A stretch of DNA of 64,000 bases from Apoderus coryli (taxonomy: Eukaryota; Arthropoda; Insecta; Coleoptera; Attelabidae), in assembly GCA_911728435.2 (NCBI GenBank), contig OU452200.1, positions 30,023,715 to 30,087,714 on the forward strand, written 5' to 3'. The notes under the pieces are model-generated. The model saw nothing but the letters and a program-made list of their open reading frames with translations. It was not told the origin of the DNA and did not search any database. How positions within the stretch are numbered: the stretch's first letter is position 1; each line of letters starts with the position of its first letter. The position numbers and the translations under genes were made by a program. Below are positions 34,476 to 44,590 of the stretch, in pieces.

Positions 34476-34729
34476 CAGTTAGTTTCAATTCGCATAGCCA
34501 CAGTCTAATCACGTAAAGTTTCACTCTTCGCTATAAAATGTCAGATTTTTCGACAATATCGTGCGGTATTGTTTGATTTTGTTAAGTTAAACCATGTCTC
34601 TTAAATTATGGGCCCACCATGTTGTCAATCTCGTTGCCTTTATACTGCAAGGGATATGATTCTAGTTTACCCTTACAATTACGATTATTAATATTTTTTT
34701 ATTTATATTAGATTCTCTCCACCTTTACA

Positions 34730-35320
34730 TTATTTTTTTACTTTCCCGCCAAGGGAAGTATTGCGAACGCGCTAAAAAATTGAGACAAAGAAGGATATAA
34801 CAATTTTGAAGTCTCCTGACCCGATTAAGACCATTTACAGATGGTAGTCTGTTTGTTTGTGTGTCTGTATGTAGTCTTCCACGATAGGGCCTGAAGGCTT
34901 CAACCAAGTGAGGAGTGATACATCATTTGAAAGCATTTTATCTGCTTTATAGCAATAGGTTACTTTTAATATTTAACTTTATAATTCTCGAGAAAATTGC
35001 GTTTCAAATTTCACCAGTTAGGTGTAATTGGTATATATAGCTCTTGTAGATACTTTTAGAACTTAATTTGCATAAACGTCGGCGTTGTCAGTGGTAGATA
35101 GAGTGCGGGCTATGCATGCGGAAGGTCCTGGGTTCAAATCCCAGCTCTGGCAATTTTGTTTTATTTCACATTTTTGCAGTCTAATAAAGTAGTTAGTTTA
35201 GTTTATTCGAAATAATAAACATAATACAGTTATAATAATATTAATTATTAAAATTCTGTTTCGTTACGCAATTTTAGATTAGGTTTGGGGCGACACAACT
35301 GATTTTTTTTTAATTTCGTC
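34730..35320 (+). mobile_element. SINE-like element with internal tRNA-like block, copy 1
   Basis: Homologous along about 450 bp to 41755-42240 (opposite strand). Shared landmarks are GTGATACATCAT.TGAAAGCA, ATAATTCTCGAGAAAAT.GCG, TTTCACCAGT, the tRNA-like block, AATAAAGTAGTTA.TTTGTTACG-like sequence, AAATTCTGTTTCGTTACGCA and CGACACAACTGATTTTTTT. The left part begins CCCGCCAAGGGAAGTATTGCG. The tRNA-like block lies in the middle rather than at the 5' end, unlike ordinary tRNA-derived SINEs. It may be a compound SINE or a MITE that captured a tRNA. Confidence 0.6.
35078..35152 (+). tRNA. tRNA-like block (probable pseudo-tRNA)
   Basis: About 75 nt. A perfect T arm (CTGGG, loop TTCAAAT, CCCAG) includes a B-box GGTTCAAATCC. 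An A-box-like AGTGGTAGATAG is present. The acceptor pairs GTCGGCG with CTCTGGC at 6 of 7 positions counting wobbles, and a discriminator A follows. The anticodon arm is poor, so the isotype cannot be fixed; an Ala- or Cys-like reading (TGC/GCA) is possible. No RNA polymerase III T-run follows at once, though TTTTGTTTT lies close. Its homology to a second interspersed copy argues for a repeat. Confidence 0.5.
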
Positions 35321-35329
35321 TAGTCTATT

Positions 35330-36415
35330 TTCCAAACACTATCTTTAAATTAACAATTGATTGAGTGCAAGAGCAAAACTTTGCTAAACTATGCCACTTC
35401 TACCGTCCGTATTGTAATTTCCATCTGGGTAAAAAGACAGACGCGTATTATTACTATTGAAGCTGATTATTATTAACATTTGCAATATTATATCAATTAT
35501 TATTCTTAAAGATAAACCCAATGAAAACTTAAGATTTAAGGTCGATTCTCATTTGTGCTACGCGCACATTTTATAAGAACCCAACCTCTATAAAAGTGAA
35601 TGTTATTTATTTTGGTAAGAAACTTCAACGTGTCGTAAATTTCATAGTTAGGAAACCCACCAAAAGAAGAAGACTTTGAAGACACGTTTGTCGCAGTGAT
35701 GAAATAAGTAATAGGAGGTCTAACTTGTGCTATGTGTTCCTCAATAATTTGCCAAACAGGAGCAATATTTTTTTCTTCAGTAACTGATGAAGTTGGTCTT
35801 TTTTCTCGAAGTTTGTGATTTAGAATCTTTCAAATTTTAAATATACCACACACTCTTTCATCACCAAATGCATCAGCATGTATCTAAATGCATTGTTCTG
35901 AAGACAGACCACTTTAAGACTCTTAAACGATCATAATACGAAATATTCAACCGTTCTCTTGGACAATGAAATTTAAATTTGAAAACGTAAAAAGCCAATT
36001 CTCAGTGATTTTGTCAAAACCTACTCAATGATTAGAACATTTGATTGTTAGTAGTTTGCAGATATGTTGGCTGTTACCTCTTTTATATTGTTAATAAAAA
36101 TTAATATGATTTAGAGAATTTCTATAGCTAAATATAGGATTTTCAAACTTAAGTCCACACTATTGCCAACTTCGTTATTATTGTAGCTAGAAAAACAGTT
36201 GAATGGACAAACCAGTATTTTTCTTTCGGCGCAAGGGACACTCGGTATACAATATTCTGAATAGGAAATTGAATTCTGAACAATAGCCTTTTATCCTAGA
36301 GTCAAAAGTGACAAAGTTAGCGATGATTTTTTAAGTAAGCTGGTGTTGGTAGTCGTCGTAACTTTGTCTTACAATAAATAAACAAGGAGGAATACCTATG
36401 ATGCGAAACAGAATC
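35330..36415. other. No gene recognised
   Basis: AT-rich, with no domain-bearing frame and no repeat ends found. Confidence 0.45.
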
Positions 36416-36419
36416 ATTT

Positions 36420-36785
36420 AATTTAAATTATTCTATAAGCTTCACAAGAACAACAAAATTTAAATAAGATGCTCAAAAACATAAGCCACCTAAGCATTTT
36501 TAATATATTTATATATTTATTATTAATAGGATGAATGATGCTTTCCTGGAGATCCTCAGAATTGTCATACCGCCTGTTATACACCACACTCTTCAGATAT
36601 GATAAACGACAAAATCCATAGGCGTTATATCTGATGATCAAGGAGGCATACGGATAGGCCGTTAATTGATAAACAATCTGCCCGCAAAAAGATATTCTAA
36701 AAGGATATCAATCTGATGAACATTATGGAGGCACATCTTGCTGAAAATAGATCTGTTGTCTATCCATTAAGTTCAGATCATCCAA
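36420..36785 (-). pseudogene. Tc1/mariner transposase fragment
   Basis: Minus strand: an IYFQQDVPP-like second catalytic Asp segment near 36740, then a degraded SPDLTPLDF region. CRLSYLKSVVYNRRYDNSED and LQESI follow at about 36530-36610, matching the usual FFLWGYLKSLVY....NLEDLQERI end of DD..D transposases. The third Asp is lost and frames change. No terminal repeats were located, so it is a fragment. Confidence 0.6.
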
Positions 36786-36789
36786 GAGG

Positions 36790-37590
36790 TCCCGAATTTG
36801 ACATTTTCATATTAAAATAAACGTATCTTTTTTAAGAAATAACAACCACCTTGACGAATTTGAAGAATTTATCGATAACTTTGTCATATTTGACTATATA
36901 GGATAAAACGTCATAGAACAACTTTCGTTTAGAATTGAATTTGGGAATAATGCTGGCGAATGCAATTTTCGATTTTTGTTCCATTTTCACCGTTGTAATC
37001 AGCTGCCAAAATAACCCTGTATAGTGCATATCTGCAACAAAATACTAATATTGACAATGTGGTCCATTCTGTATTATTATTATTATTATTAAATAGTCCT
37101 ATGCTGAATATTGGTATTCAATTTATTCAGTACACCACTGCATTTAAATGATATTCGTTACATTTGCAATGGAGATCAGTTAGTAGTAGTACTTTTATCG
37201 GTTTTAGAGCTAAACACCTTGTATTGTGAAACAGTACAGAAAACAAACAACATCCTACCTCATTAGTAGCAAAAGTATTGGTGTTCCTTTTTCAGATATG
37301 TCCAGTGAGATTAAATAAAATACGAGTGCATTGGGATGCTGGAGCTATAATGGGTAGCACGAATGGGTGTTAAATGTTTACACCACTAAGAAGAGTATAT
37401 AAATGGAATAACTAATTTAGGCAGATTGAAACACAAAAAGAAAAAGGGAAACCGACTGGAAACTGAACTGGAACAAGCGTTCATTTCTAGGGTAATAGCT
37501 AATAAGGTGTTAGATAAAGTTAGGTCGTATAAGGCGTGAAAACGACTTTGATGTAGTGAAGCTCTGCTTACTAGAAAGAAAACCAAGCAT
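36790..37590. other. No gene; short (ATT)n
   Basis: An ATT microsatellite lies at about 37073-37091. A long interrupted minus-strand frame near 37.4-37.6 kb has no domain. Confidence 0.45.
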
Positions 37591-37784
37591 ATACAGGGTG
37601 AGTCGGGAGGAATAGACCAAAATGTAAGAGTGTATTCTACACGTCAAAAAAATAAGAAAAAACTCAAACGTTATCAGATTTTCATTTGTTTTCAGTTAAC
37701 ACAAAATAATAATAATTTATTTCCAAAAAGAAAAATTTACATGAAAAACAAATATACAGAAAGTTTCAAGAAGACGTGAAAATA

Positions 37785-38460
37785 TTTAAGGGAATCATTT
37801 CTCAAGTGATTCTAAAAACAAAATTTCCCATAAACATACGTCCGGAAAAGCATTGTTTCCAAGATGCAAAGTGTTAAAGTTTTTTTTGTAAATAACGGTT
37901 TTTTTAATTAAGTCGAATATCTCCTTACCAAGTTCTTTGAAATTGGGCAGCGTTGTTGCTAGAAATAGGGGTATAATTAGATATAAATTATTAAATCCAG
38001 TGGTGTTAGGTGTTAGGGGGGCAACTTAATAAAAATTATTAGCAAAAAAATGTACGCCACTTACTGTAATTTAATTTCTATATTTTCTTGAGATAAAGCT
38101 ACTAAAACTACAACTTTTTAATCTCTTGTAATTTTTTCATATGTTGCTTCGTTTACGAGATAAAAATTTAAAACAATTTTCAACATACCAAGCATATTTG
38201 CAAATAATTCAACTAAAATTAAATAAATACATACAATTAACACTTATACCTAATACAAAAAAGTTCAAAATCTGTTAAAAGTGACGACCTCTAGGTCAGA
38301 TACATAAATTCAATCTTCTCCTCATTGACTGGTGAACTCTCTCAAAAATACCATGGTCGTTTCTAATCGAATTACACCCCGCAACAATGCAATTCCTTAC
38401 GTCCTCCACATTTTTTTTCTCCACAGGAGTAGCGTAAACTAAGGACTTCAGGTGGTTTGT
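37785..38460. mobile_element. Scrambled copy of the 24.5-kb Tc1/mariner family
   Basis: 37800-37950 matches about 24530-24655 directly (CCCATAAACATACGT, AATATCTCCTTAC). 38045-38130 matches about 25205-25245 and 25835-25875 inverted (TGTACGCCAC, TAATTTAATTTC, TTGAGATAAAGC). 38330-38460 matches about 24725-24810 directly (AAAAATACCATGGTCGT, CCACAGGAGTAGCGTAAACT). Because the nested MITE of the 24.5-kb copy is missing here, the two copies had separate histories. Confidence 0.65.
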
Positions 38461-38589
38461 ATCATATAAACCTTATAAAATGCCAAATCGTGAATATGCC
38501 AATTGGTTTTCAGTTTTTCAACGAACTGTGAGAAACGAGAATGCTTCCATGTGTTAATGTAACATCCGAACTAGCCATTCCATAGGATT

Positions 38590-39190
38590 TAAGAGAAATA
38601 GAAAATATACTAGCATTAGTAGAAGAAAATGCAACGACCAGCTCAAGAAGAATTGGTACTCAGTTGGGAATTTCCCAAGAAATAGTGATCAATACGCTTC
38701 ACAAGCAAAGCTTATACCCGTAAAGGGTACAGCTTATACCCGTAAAAAGTACAGCGTATACAACCTGCAGATTACGCCAAGCGTATGCAGTTTTGTAAAT
38801 GGATAATTAATAATCATCGTCTTGTACACTATTCATACCCTTAGCGGCATCAATAATACACGGAACTCCAATGTATAGTCATTAGAAAATCCCCACGCAA
38901 TAGGCGAAAGTAATTTTCAGCACACGTTTTAGGTAAAAAGGTGTTTTGACATGGTCGATGATAATTTAATTGGTCATTTTATTTTGGTTTGGGTCGTATT
39001 GTCAACACGATAGAGCTCATTTCGATAGTCGTGTTTCCATTTGGATTTGGATTGCTCGCGGTGGTACTATTAGTTGGCCTCCAAGATCGCCAAACCCCAC
39101 GCTGTTAGGCTTTAATTCATGGGGTTGCTTCGAAGATGAGGTACCTATACAACGTAAAAATCGATAATCGGGATGTATTATAAATGTTGC
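38590..39190 (+). pseudogene. Tc1/mariner transposase remnant
   Basis: Plus strand: NILALVEENATTSSRRIGTQ then LGISQEIVINTLHK is a transposase helix-turn-helix segment. It is followed by a DYAKRMQFCKW-like linker and, further on, SIWIWIARGGTISWPPRSPN, the end of the DD..D domain with the third Asp changed to Asn. The middle, including the first two catalytic Asps, is lost or scrambled. Several frameshifts. Confidence 0.65.
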
Positions 39191-39374
39191 ATTCAATATT
39201 AAATAAAAGCATGAATCAATCAGAAGAGCCGCGCCGTTCGTAAACGAAGCAGGAAATGTTTAGCAGTCAATGGTGGTATTTTCGAAACTTTACCTACTAA
39301 ACCAACGATTTATTTAAAACAATGTTAATGTAGGCAATTACACTCTTACAGTTTGGCCCGACTTACCCTGTATA

Positions 39375-41130
39375 ACAGGTAGCCTAAAATATGAACATAC
39401 AAAATTACGCAATATTATAAGTTATAAATAAAAGAAAACAAGAATGTGGAAAATACGGTTTGCAAGAACTGAAGTGGTAACGGTAACGTTGCTCATTATT
39501 ACCATACAGGGTCACTCATCATAGATACCTTCGAGTATTACGGCGAAACCGCGGATATATTTTTGTGGGTACAATTGAAATCAGTTATATAAATTTAAGA
39601 CAACTTAAATTACCTAACCAATTTAATTTAAAAGAAAGAATATTTTTACTGATAATTTATCGAAATTTTTTTTTGATAAACGTTTATTTTTGTAAGCTAG
39701 AAAAAAACCGCTTACTTCGAAACATTTCTAAATCACTTGAAAAATTAAAGACTAGAGGACACCTTAATACAGTGTGCAGTTCAATTAAATTAGCAAGATG
39801 ATAGATGTGAAGATACAGAGTGTCCTATTCATTATTAGTATTTAAATAAGATTTCTTGGTATTAAAAATTGGGAGGTCTTTACAATAGTATGTCTTATTA
39901 TATTCAAATGCATTGAAAAACATAAATTCTCTTTTTTGAAGGACCATGTACAGTGTACAGTTTACATTATTTTAAAATTTGTATGCAAGTCATTCGCCTT
40001 TGAACCATCATCAAACAAACAACTCAATGTTGAAGAAACTGTAAAAAATAAATTAAATCGAGTACGCAGTTACAGTGAGAAGTCACATCATACTGAAAGA
40101 GTGCATTGCCTTTAAAGAAAATCTTTTACAGAAAAAAGAAGAAGTGGCATACTCTCCATGAGTAATGCACTTGAAGATGTTCGCCTTCTACCAACTCACT
40201 CAAGAACTGAAAAGATAATTAATAAAAACTCACAGAAGCACTTATAGTAGTATATTGTACAATTATTTCGAGGTAATGCATGACCATCTTGGCATGACCA
40301 AGGTCCAGAATGGGTTGGTAAGTTAAGAAATAAGAGGTTGGATTTAGATTAATGAGGTTATAACCATTTAATGTAAAAATGGAAAGTTTATTATAATTAT
40401 TAAAAATTAATAATAATAATATATTTAAAAGAATTACAATTTTTAACCTCCACCCTTACCTTACATAATAATAATAAAATGCAATTTATCACATTCAATT
40501 TGAGTCTGTTCTAAACGCTGCCGCTGAACGTACAAATCTGATAATAACTGCATGGCAACAGCGCATTTGTATTTACAAAAGTATAATATGAAAAATTTGG
40601 GAAAATTCTATTCCATTCTAGGGCCAGCACAAAAATATTCGCAGTACTTCGACACAGACTATACATTTGGTGCCAACTTGTGCAAGATTTTCATATACTA
40701 CCTAGATTACCAAACTTGTTATAGTAATATAGTGACGTATGAGACAAATTACTGAGACCCTTACCAATCGGCATCGGCATGTCGAAACCACTTGTCGAGT
40801 TTATATGGCTATGGTGCACGGAAATAGGGAAAATCACATTTCACTCGCTTCGTCCACTAATAACAGTATATTATCACGCCTTTGTATAGGTATCACCAGC
40901 ACCTGAGCATTAGTTTTAAATCATAGTTTATAACTCAAATAAAAGTTCGTTTGCAAGTTGTGCATATTATTTAAAGTACTTAAATTATACCTCTAAACCA
41001 TATTTAGCTACTATATTGGTATATATCTACTAGAGTGTTCTTTTTGTTTTATTTTGTATTATTGTATGCCATTTTGTTATTGGTTTCATGAGTTTAACCA
41101 AATGTGGTACAAGACTTAATAGTCTGAACT
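39375..41130. other. No gene recognised
   Basis: A CATACAGGGTCACTCATCAT transposon-end-like sequence lies near 39504. Short AT-driven frames have no domain. Confidence 0.45.
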
Positions 41131-41228
41131 ACATGGCGAATATTTTCCGGATACCTGTTTGGGTCAAAAAATAAATAAATTATGCATTCACTGTTGAAGA
41201 TAGGAAGAGAATTAAATACTTAATAGTC
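41131..41228 (+). repeat. Dispersed direct repeat, copy 1
   Basis: GGCGAATATTTTCCGGATAC, GGGTCAAAAAATAAATAAAT and CTGTTGAAGATAGGAAG recur at 46587-46690. Family unknown. Confidence 0.65.
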
Positions 41229-41334
41229 TGAACTCCATGAGCAGGGACAATAGCTGTAAAAATACGGTAAAAATTAAGAAACATATTTTACCTAAATTAT
41301 ATAGAAGTATTAATGATTTAGTGATGACATGTCA

Positions 41335-41725
41335 GTAATGACATGTCAGTGATGACATACGGAGCCGAAACATTGACGCTTACAAAAAAGTCAGCAAAGA
41401 TGGAGAGGGCTATTCTGGGTATTTCCCTCAGAGACCGAATACCAAACGAGATTATTCGCCAAAGAACAGGTGTTATAGATGTAATCGAAAAAATAACAAC
41501 TTTAAAGTGGAACTGGGCCGGCCACGTAGCTAGAAGAACTGACGGAAGATGGTCTAAAAAACTATTGGAGTGGCGCCCGAGGCACGAAGCTTATCGTAGT
41601 AGAGGGATGGACCGATGACATCAAAAGAATCTGTGGTAATTGGATACAAATGGCTCAAGATAGAGAAGAGTGGCAAAATAAACGAGAGGCTTATGTTCAG
41701 CAGTGGACTACTATAGCTGAGTGAT
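41335..41725 (+). pseudogene. RTE-like non-LTR retrotransposon ORF 3' end
   Basis: The 5'-truncated C-terminal end of a reverse-transcriptase ORF. YGAETLTLTKKSAKMERA, LGISLRDRIPNEIIRQRT, LKWNWAGHVARRTDGRW and, after a frameshift near 41610, TDDIKRICGNWIQMAQDREE and QQWTTIAE before a stop. This pattern is familiar from the tail of RTE-type polyproteins in insects. A short deletion sits between the TKKS and KMERA parts. ATGATGATGATTAATG after the stop may be the short 3' repeat typical of such elements. Confidence 0.75.
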
Positions 41726-41754
41726 AATGATGATGATTAATGATTTAATATTTC

Positions 41755-42240
41755 AGTTTTTATTATAATAATTCAAAAAAATCGGTTGTCACACGAAAAT
41801 TTTCCCGACAAGTTATAATAATATAATCAAAAATATATGACCTGCGCCTGCGTAACGAAACACAATTTTAATAATTATTATTATTATAGTATTATTTTCA
41901 TTATTTCCAATAAACTAGCGTAACAAATTAACTACTTTATTCAAAAATTACAAAAAAAAAGTATTGCCAGAGCCAGGACTCGAACCCGTAAGCTTCTGCA
42001 TGCGAAGCGAATGCCCTACCAATGACCCAACATGGTAATAAATATTGCCTTTTATTTGTTAAATATATATAATATACGTTCCTCACTGGTGACATTTTAA
42101 ACGCTATTTTCTCGAGAATTATTGGGGGCAAATATCAAAAGTGACCTATCGCTGTAAAGCAAAAAAAAATGCTTTCATATGATGTATCACTCGACCGCTA
42201 CTGATATAGGAAAATTTAGTGGTTCTGTTCACCCCTACCA
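41755..42240 (-). mobile_element. SINE-like element with internal tRNA-like block, copy 2
   Basis: Inverted relative of 34730-35320. On the minus strand: GTGATACATCATATGAAAGC, ATAATTCTCGAGAAAATAGC, TGTCACCAGTGAGG, the tRNA-like block, TGAATAAAGTAGTTAATTTG and GTGTTTCGTTACGCAGG. It differs upstream, where it starts near a CCCCTGTGGTAGGGG palindrome. Confidence 0.6.
41965..42034 (-). tRNA. tRNA-like block (pseudo-tRNA), copy 2
   Basis: Minus strand: CATTGGTAGGGC A-box region, a TTCGCTTCGCATGCAGAAG anticodon-arm-like segment, GGGTTCGAGTCC B-box, ending CTCTGGCA like the block at 35078-35152. Acceptor pairing is poor, so a functional tRNA is unlikely. Confidence 0.45.
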
Positions 42241-42625
42241 CAGGGCTTAAGCGATTTCAACCAAAATGTAATGGCTCAATCCTAGGACTGCCCCAAACTG
42301 ACATGCCAAAATTAAGCTCAATTGGTAAACAAAATTTGGTGAAATACAGGGTCGGACTTGTAAAAGAGGTTGAATTATTAAAGCTTATATCAAAATTTTG
42401 AATATCTCTTTTAAGATAAATAAATTAATTGAATTACCTTGTCAAATTGCATGTTTCATTTGACTACAAAGTTTTAATGTTTGAAATTAAATTTCACATT
42501 AGCCAAAAATCGGCACATGGTTCAACTTTTAATAAGTAGTCACTAAATTCAGTATAAAACAGTTTCAACAAAAGTTTGCTACATTAAACTTAATTAAAAT
42601 GGGATATTATCCTTAAAACTTGACA
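42241..42625. other. No gene recognised
   Basis: AT-rich, with a short frame at 42219-42401 without a domain. Confidence 0.4.
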
Positions 42626-42629
42626 ATAC

Positions 42630-43210
42630 ACATAGTAATGCATATATGCCACCATACAGAGGTGGAACAAATCCAATGTATAGATAACACCAGCCTTAAA
42701 AATGAAATGAAAATAGTGTAAACACAAAACGCTAGCAGGAGACCATTTATCCTTCTGCTAGCAGCACCCAGCACCCAAAATATTTAAGTAACGGCAACGC
42801 TTCGGACGGTGGTTTTTAAGCGGTTGTCGATCTTAAATGCCAAATAATGAAAACTAGAATATTAATTTGTGTCCGTAAATATAATAAAAATAAAATAATT
42901 TTGTGGCAGACAAAATGATTGGTTTTACCTACACAAGGGATTTTGTTTGATTTAGCGGGGCCTCAGTCTAATTCAGTAGAACCAGACTGAGGCATGGGTC
43001 GACAGATACTGACGAATTCGTTTCGCTCTTATTATGAGCTCATCAGAGTACCATAGGCGTTACCGGTCTACAATATCGGCCTGTATTTAAGCACAGTGAG
43101 ATATACAAAAGTAGATATATGTAAACACGTACCATCTACATACACATAGTAATGCATATCCCACTATACAGAGGCCGAACAAATCCAATGTATAGGTAAC
43201 GGCCTAGTCA
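42630..43210 (-). mobile_element. Hammerhead satellite / retrozyme-like unit with direct repeats
   Basis: Direct repeats of about 65 bp at 42633-42697 and 43144-43203 (CACATAGTAATGCATAT, ATACAGAGG, AACAAATCCAATGTATAG) bracket a unit of about 510 bp. The unit contains a canonical hammerhead, a TGTCCG hairpin module (42868 onward), and two inverted-repeat hairpins (GCTAGCAG near 42731/42761; GCCTCAGTCT/AGACTGAGGC at 42959-42992). It has no reading frame. Hammerhead plus direct repeats resembles retrozymes or hammerhead satellites; only one hammerhead is present here. Confidence 0.65.
43005..43052 (-). ncRNA. Canonical hammerhead ribozyme
   Basis: Minus strand, in order: stem I half GGUACU, CUGAUGA, stem II GCUC/GAGC with loop AUAAUAA, GAA, stem III ACG/CGU with loop AAUU, cleavage nucleotide C, stem I other half AGUAUC. 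All core positions are canonical, stem I pairs over six positions with one G-U, and the predicted cut lies between 43011 and 43010. This is the most complete ribozyme in the window. Confidence 0.9.
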
Positions 43211-43214
43211 GTAA

Positions 43215-44585
43215 TCATTGCAAGCTATTTTTTTCAGTTCTATATGCAGTATTCAATTTGCTATTCCTTTAATAACTAGCTGGGCGAGTCTATTGCCCAG
43301 ATATGTGCCAATTGGGCTCACTGGATAAAAAGCTTTTCCATTACATTTAGAGAACAATATTGTCCAATTAGCGTAATAAAATACCGTCCCACTAGTTGGG
43401 TGATCTGTGTGACAGGTATAACAAATTGATATTTCTCCCCATTTTATGAAGGAGAAAAGGTTTCCCTTTACATGAGAATAGAAAAATTATTTACAATTAC
43501 AACAAATTTAAATTTATATTCAGCGGATGCCTTGAATTTGTCACTACATGCATGTTTCGCTTCGTGAGAAATAGTAAATGTATGCAATTTTAATGCAGGT
43601 AATAAAAGTCATGTCCTCAATTCTCACAATAAATTTATTATCCAAAAGAAGTGAATTTAAGTAACTCTTAACAATTATTGTTAGTACAATTCACACTAAT
43701 TCTGTTGTTTTAATAATTGCGATTTCATAGAAAACGTAGGTAGAATAAAAACAAAAGAACAGTTAGCACTATGTAAGTTTTATGATGAAAAAATGTGTTT
43801 CAATGTTTTGTTTATATTACGAATAATTTGGCTTAAAAGTCGGACAATAAATTGACCAATTTGCATTAAAAAATATCAACAACAATCTCGTTTAAGTGTT
43901 TTGTAGGCGGGTTTATTGTAGTTCGTTGTACTATTTATTCCAATAATTTAAATAATAGCAATGCCAAAACCGTATAAAACAAGTGTGTATTTCGTTGCAA
44001 GAATTCCAAGTTGAAGTCTAACATATCACAACCTCAAGTTTTAGTGTGTTTTAATGACTTGTGTTAGCTATGTATATTTTTAGTGAGTTGGAGATTTTTA
44101 TATTTAAATTTTGTGTAGTTTTCAATGTTCCAAACAGCTACACATTAATTTTAGATATATCAAGATAATATTTTGTGCCCATACATTTAAGAGATGTCTA
44201 TCGCGTACGATTGTTGTGTAGTCAGGTCAATCTACTTCGGGTTATTATTTCAAATGGAATACCCTGCATATATATTTTTATATTTGATTTGTTTTTCTTG
44301 AACCTTTTATTATGCTAATTTATACATATATATTTACACATATTGTAATAATAAGTAATTGCTCATTGTTTAGAACAACAAGTAGACATTCAAATCTTAA
44401 ATTTTTATTTTGCAAACACGTATCAAAGACCACAATTGTGTTTCCCATTTTTTTTTTTTTTAATATTAAATTGATAGGTGTACAAAAGTTTCTAGCAAAA
44501 TTGGATCATTTCGGTATATTTTATTTAGGTAACCCTGAATAGTTATTTAACGGACAAGTCTATCTAGGTATTAATTAGGGCGATT
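43215..44585. other. No gene recognised
   Basis: AT-rich. A CATGTTTCGCTTCGTGAG stretch near 43552 faintly recalls the hammerhead family but lacks the core. The 76-codon frame near 44.3-44.5 kb has no domain. Confidence 0.45.
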
Positions 44586-44590
44586 AAGGG

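Larger units (their letters stand above)
37596..39371 (+). mobile_element. Composite Tc1/mariner element
   Basis: The ends CAGGGTGAGTCGGGAGGAAT (left) and the complement ending CCCGACTTACCCTG (right) are inverted repeats with an internal TGTAAGAGTGTA, flanked by TA on both sides. Inside is a rearranged piece of the 24.5-kb Tc1/mariner family (about 37785-38460), followed by a broken transposase on the plus strand. The outer element was apparently invaded by, or recombined with, the other family. Confidence 0.7.
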
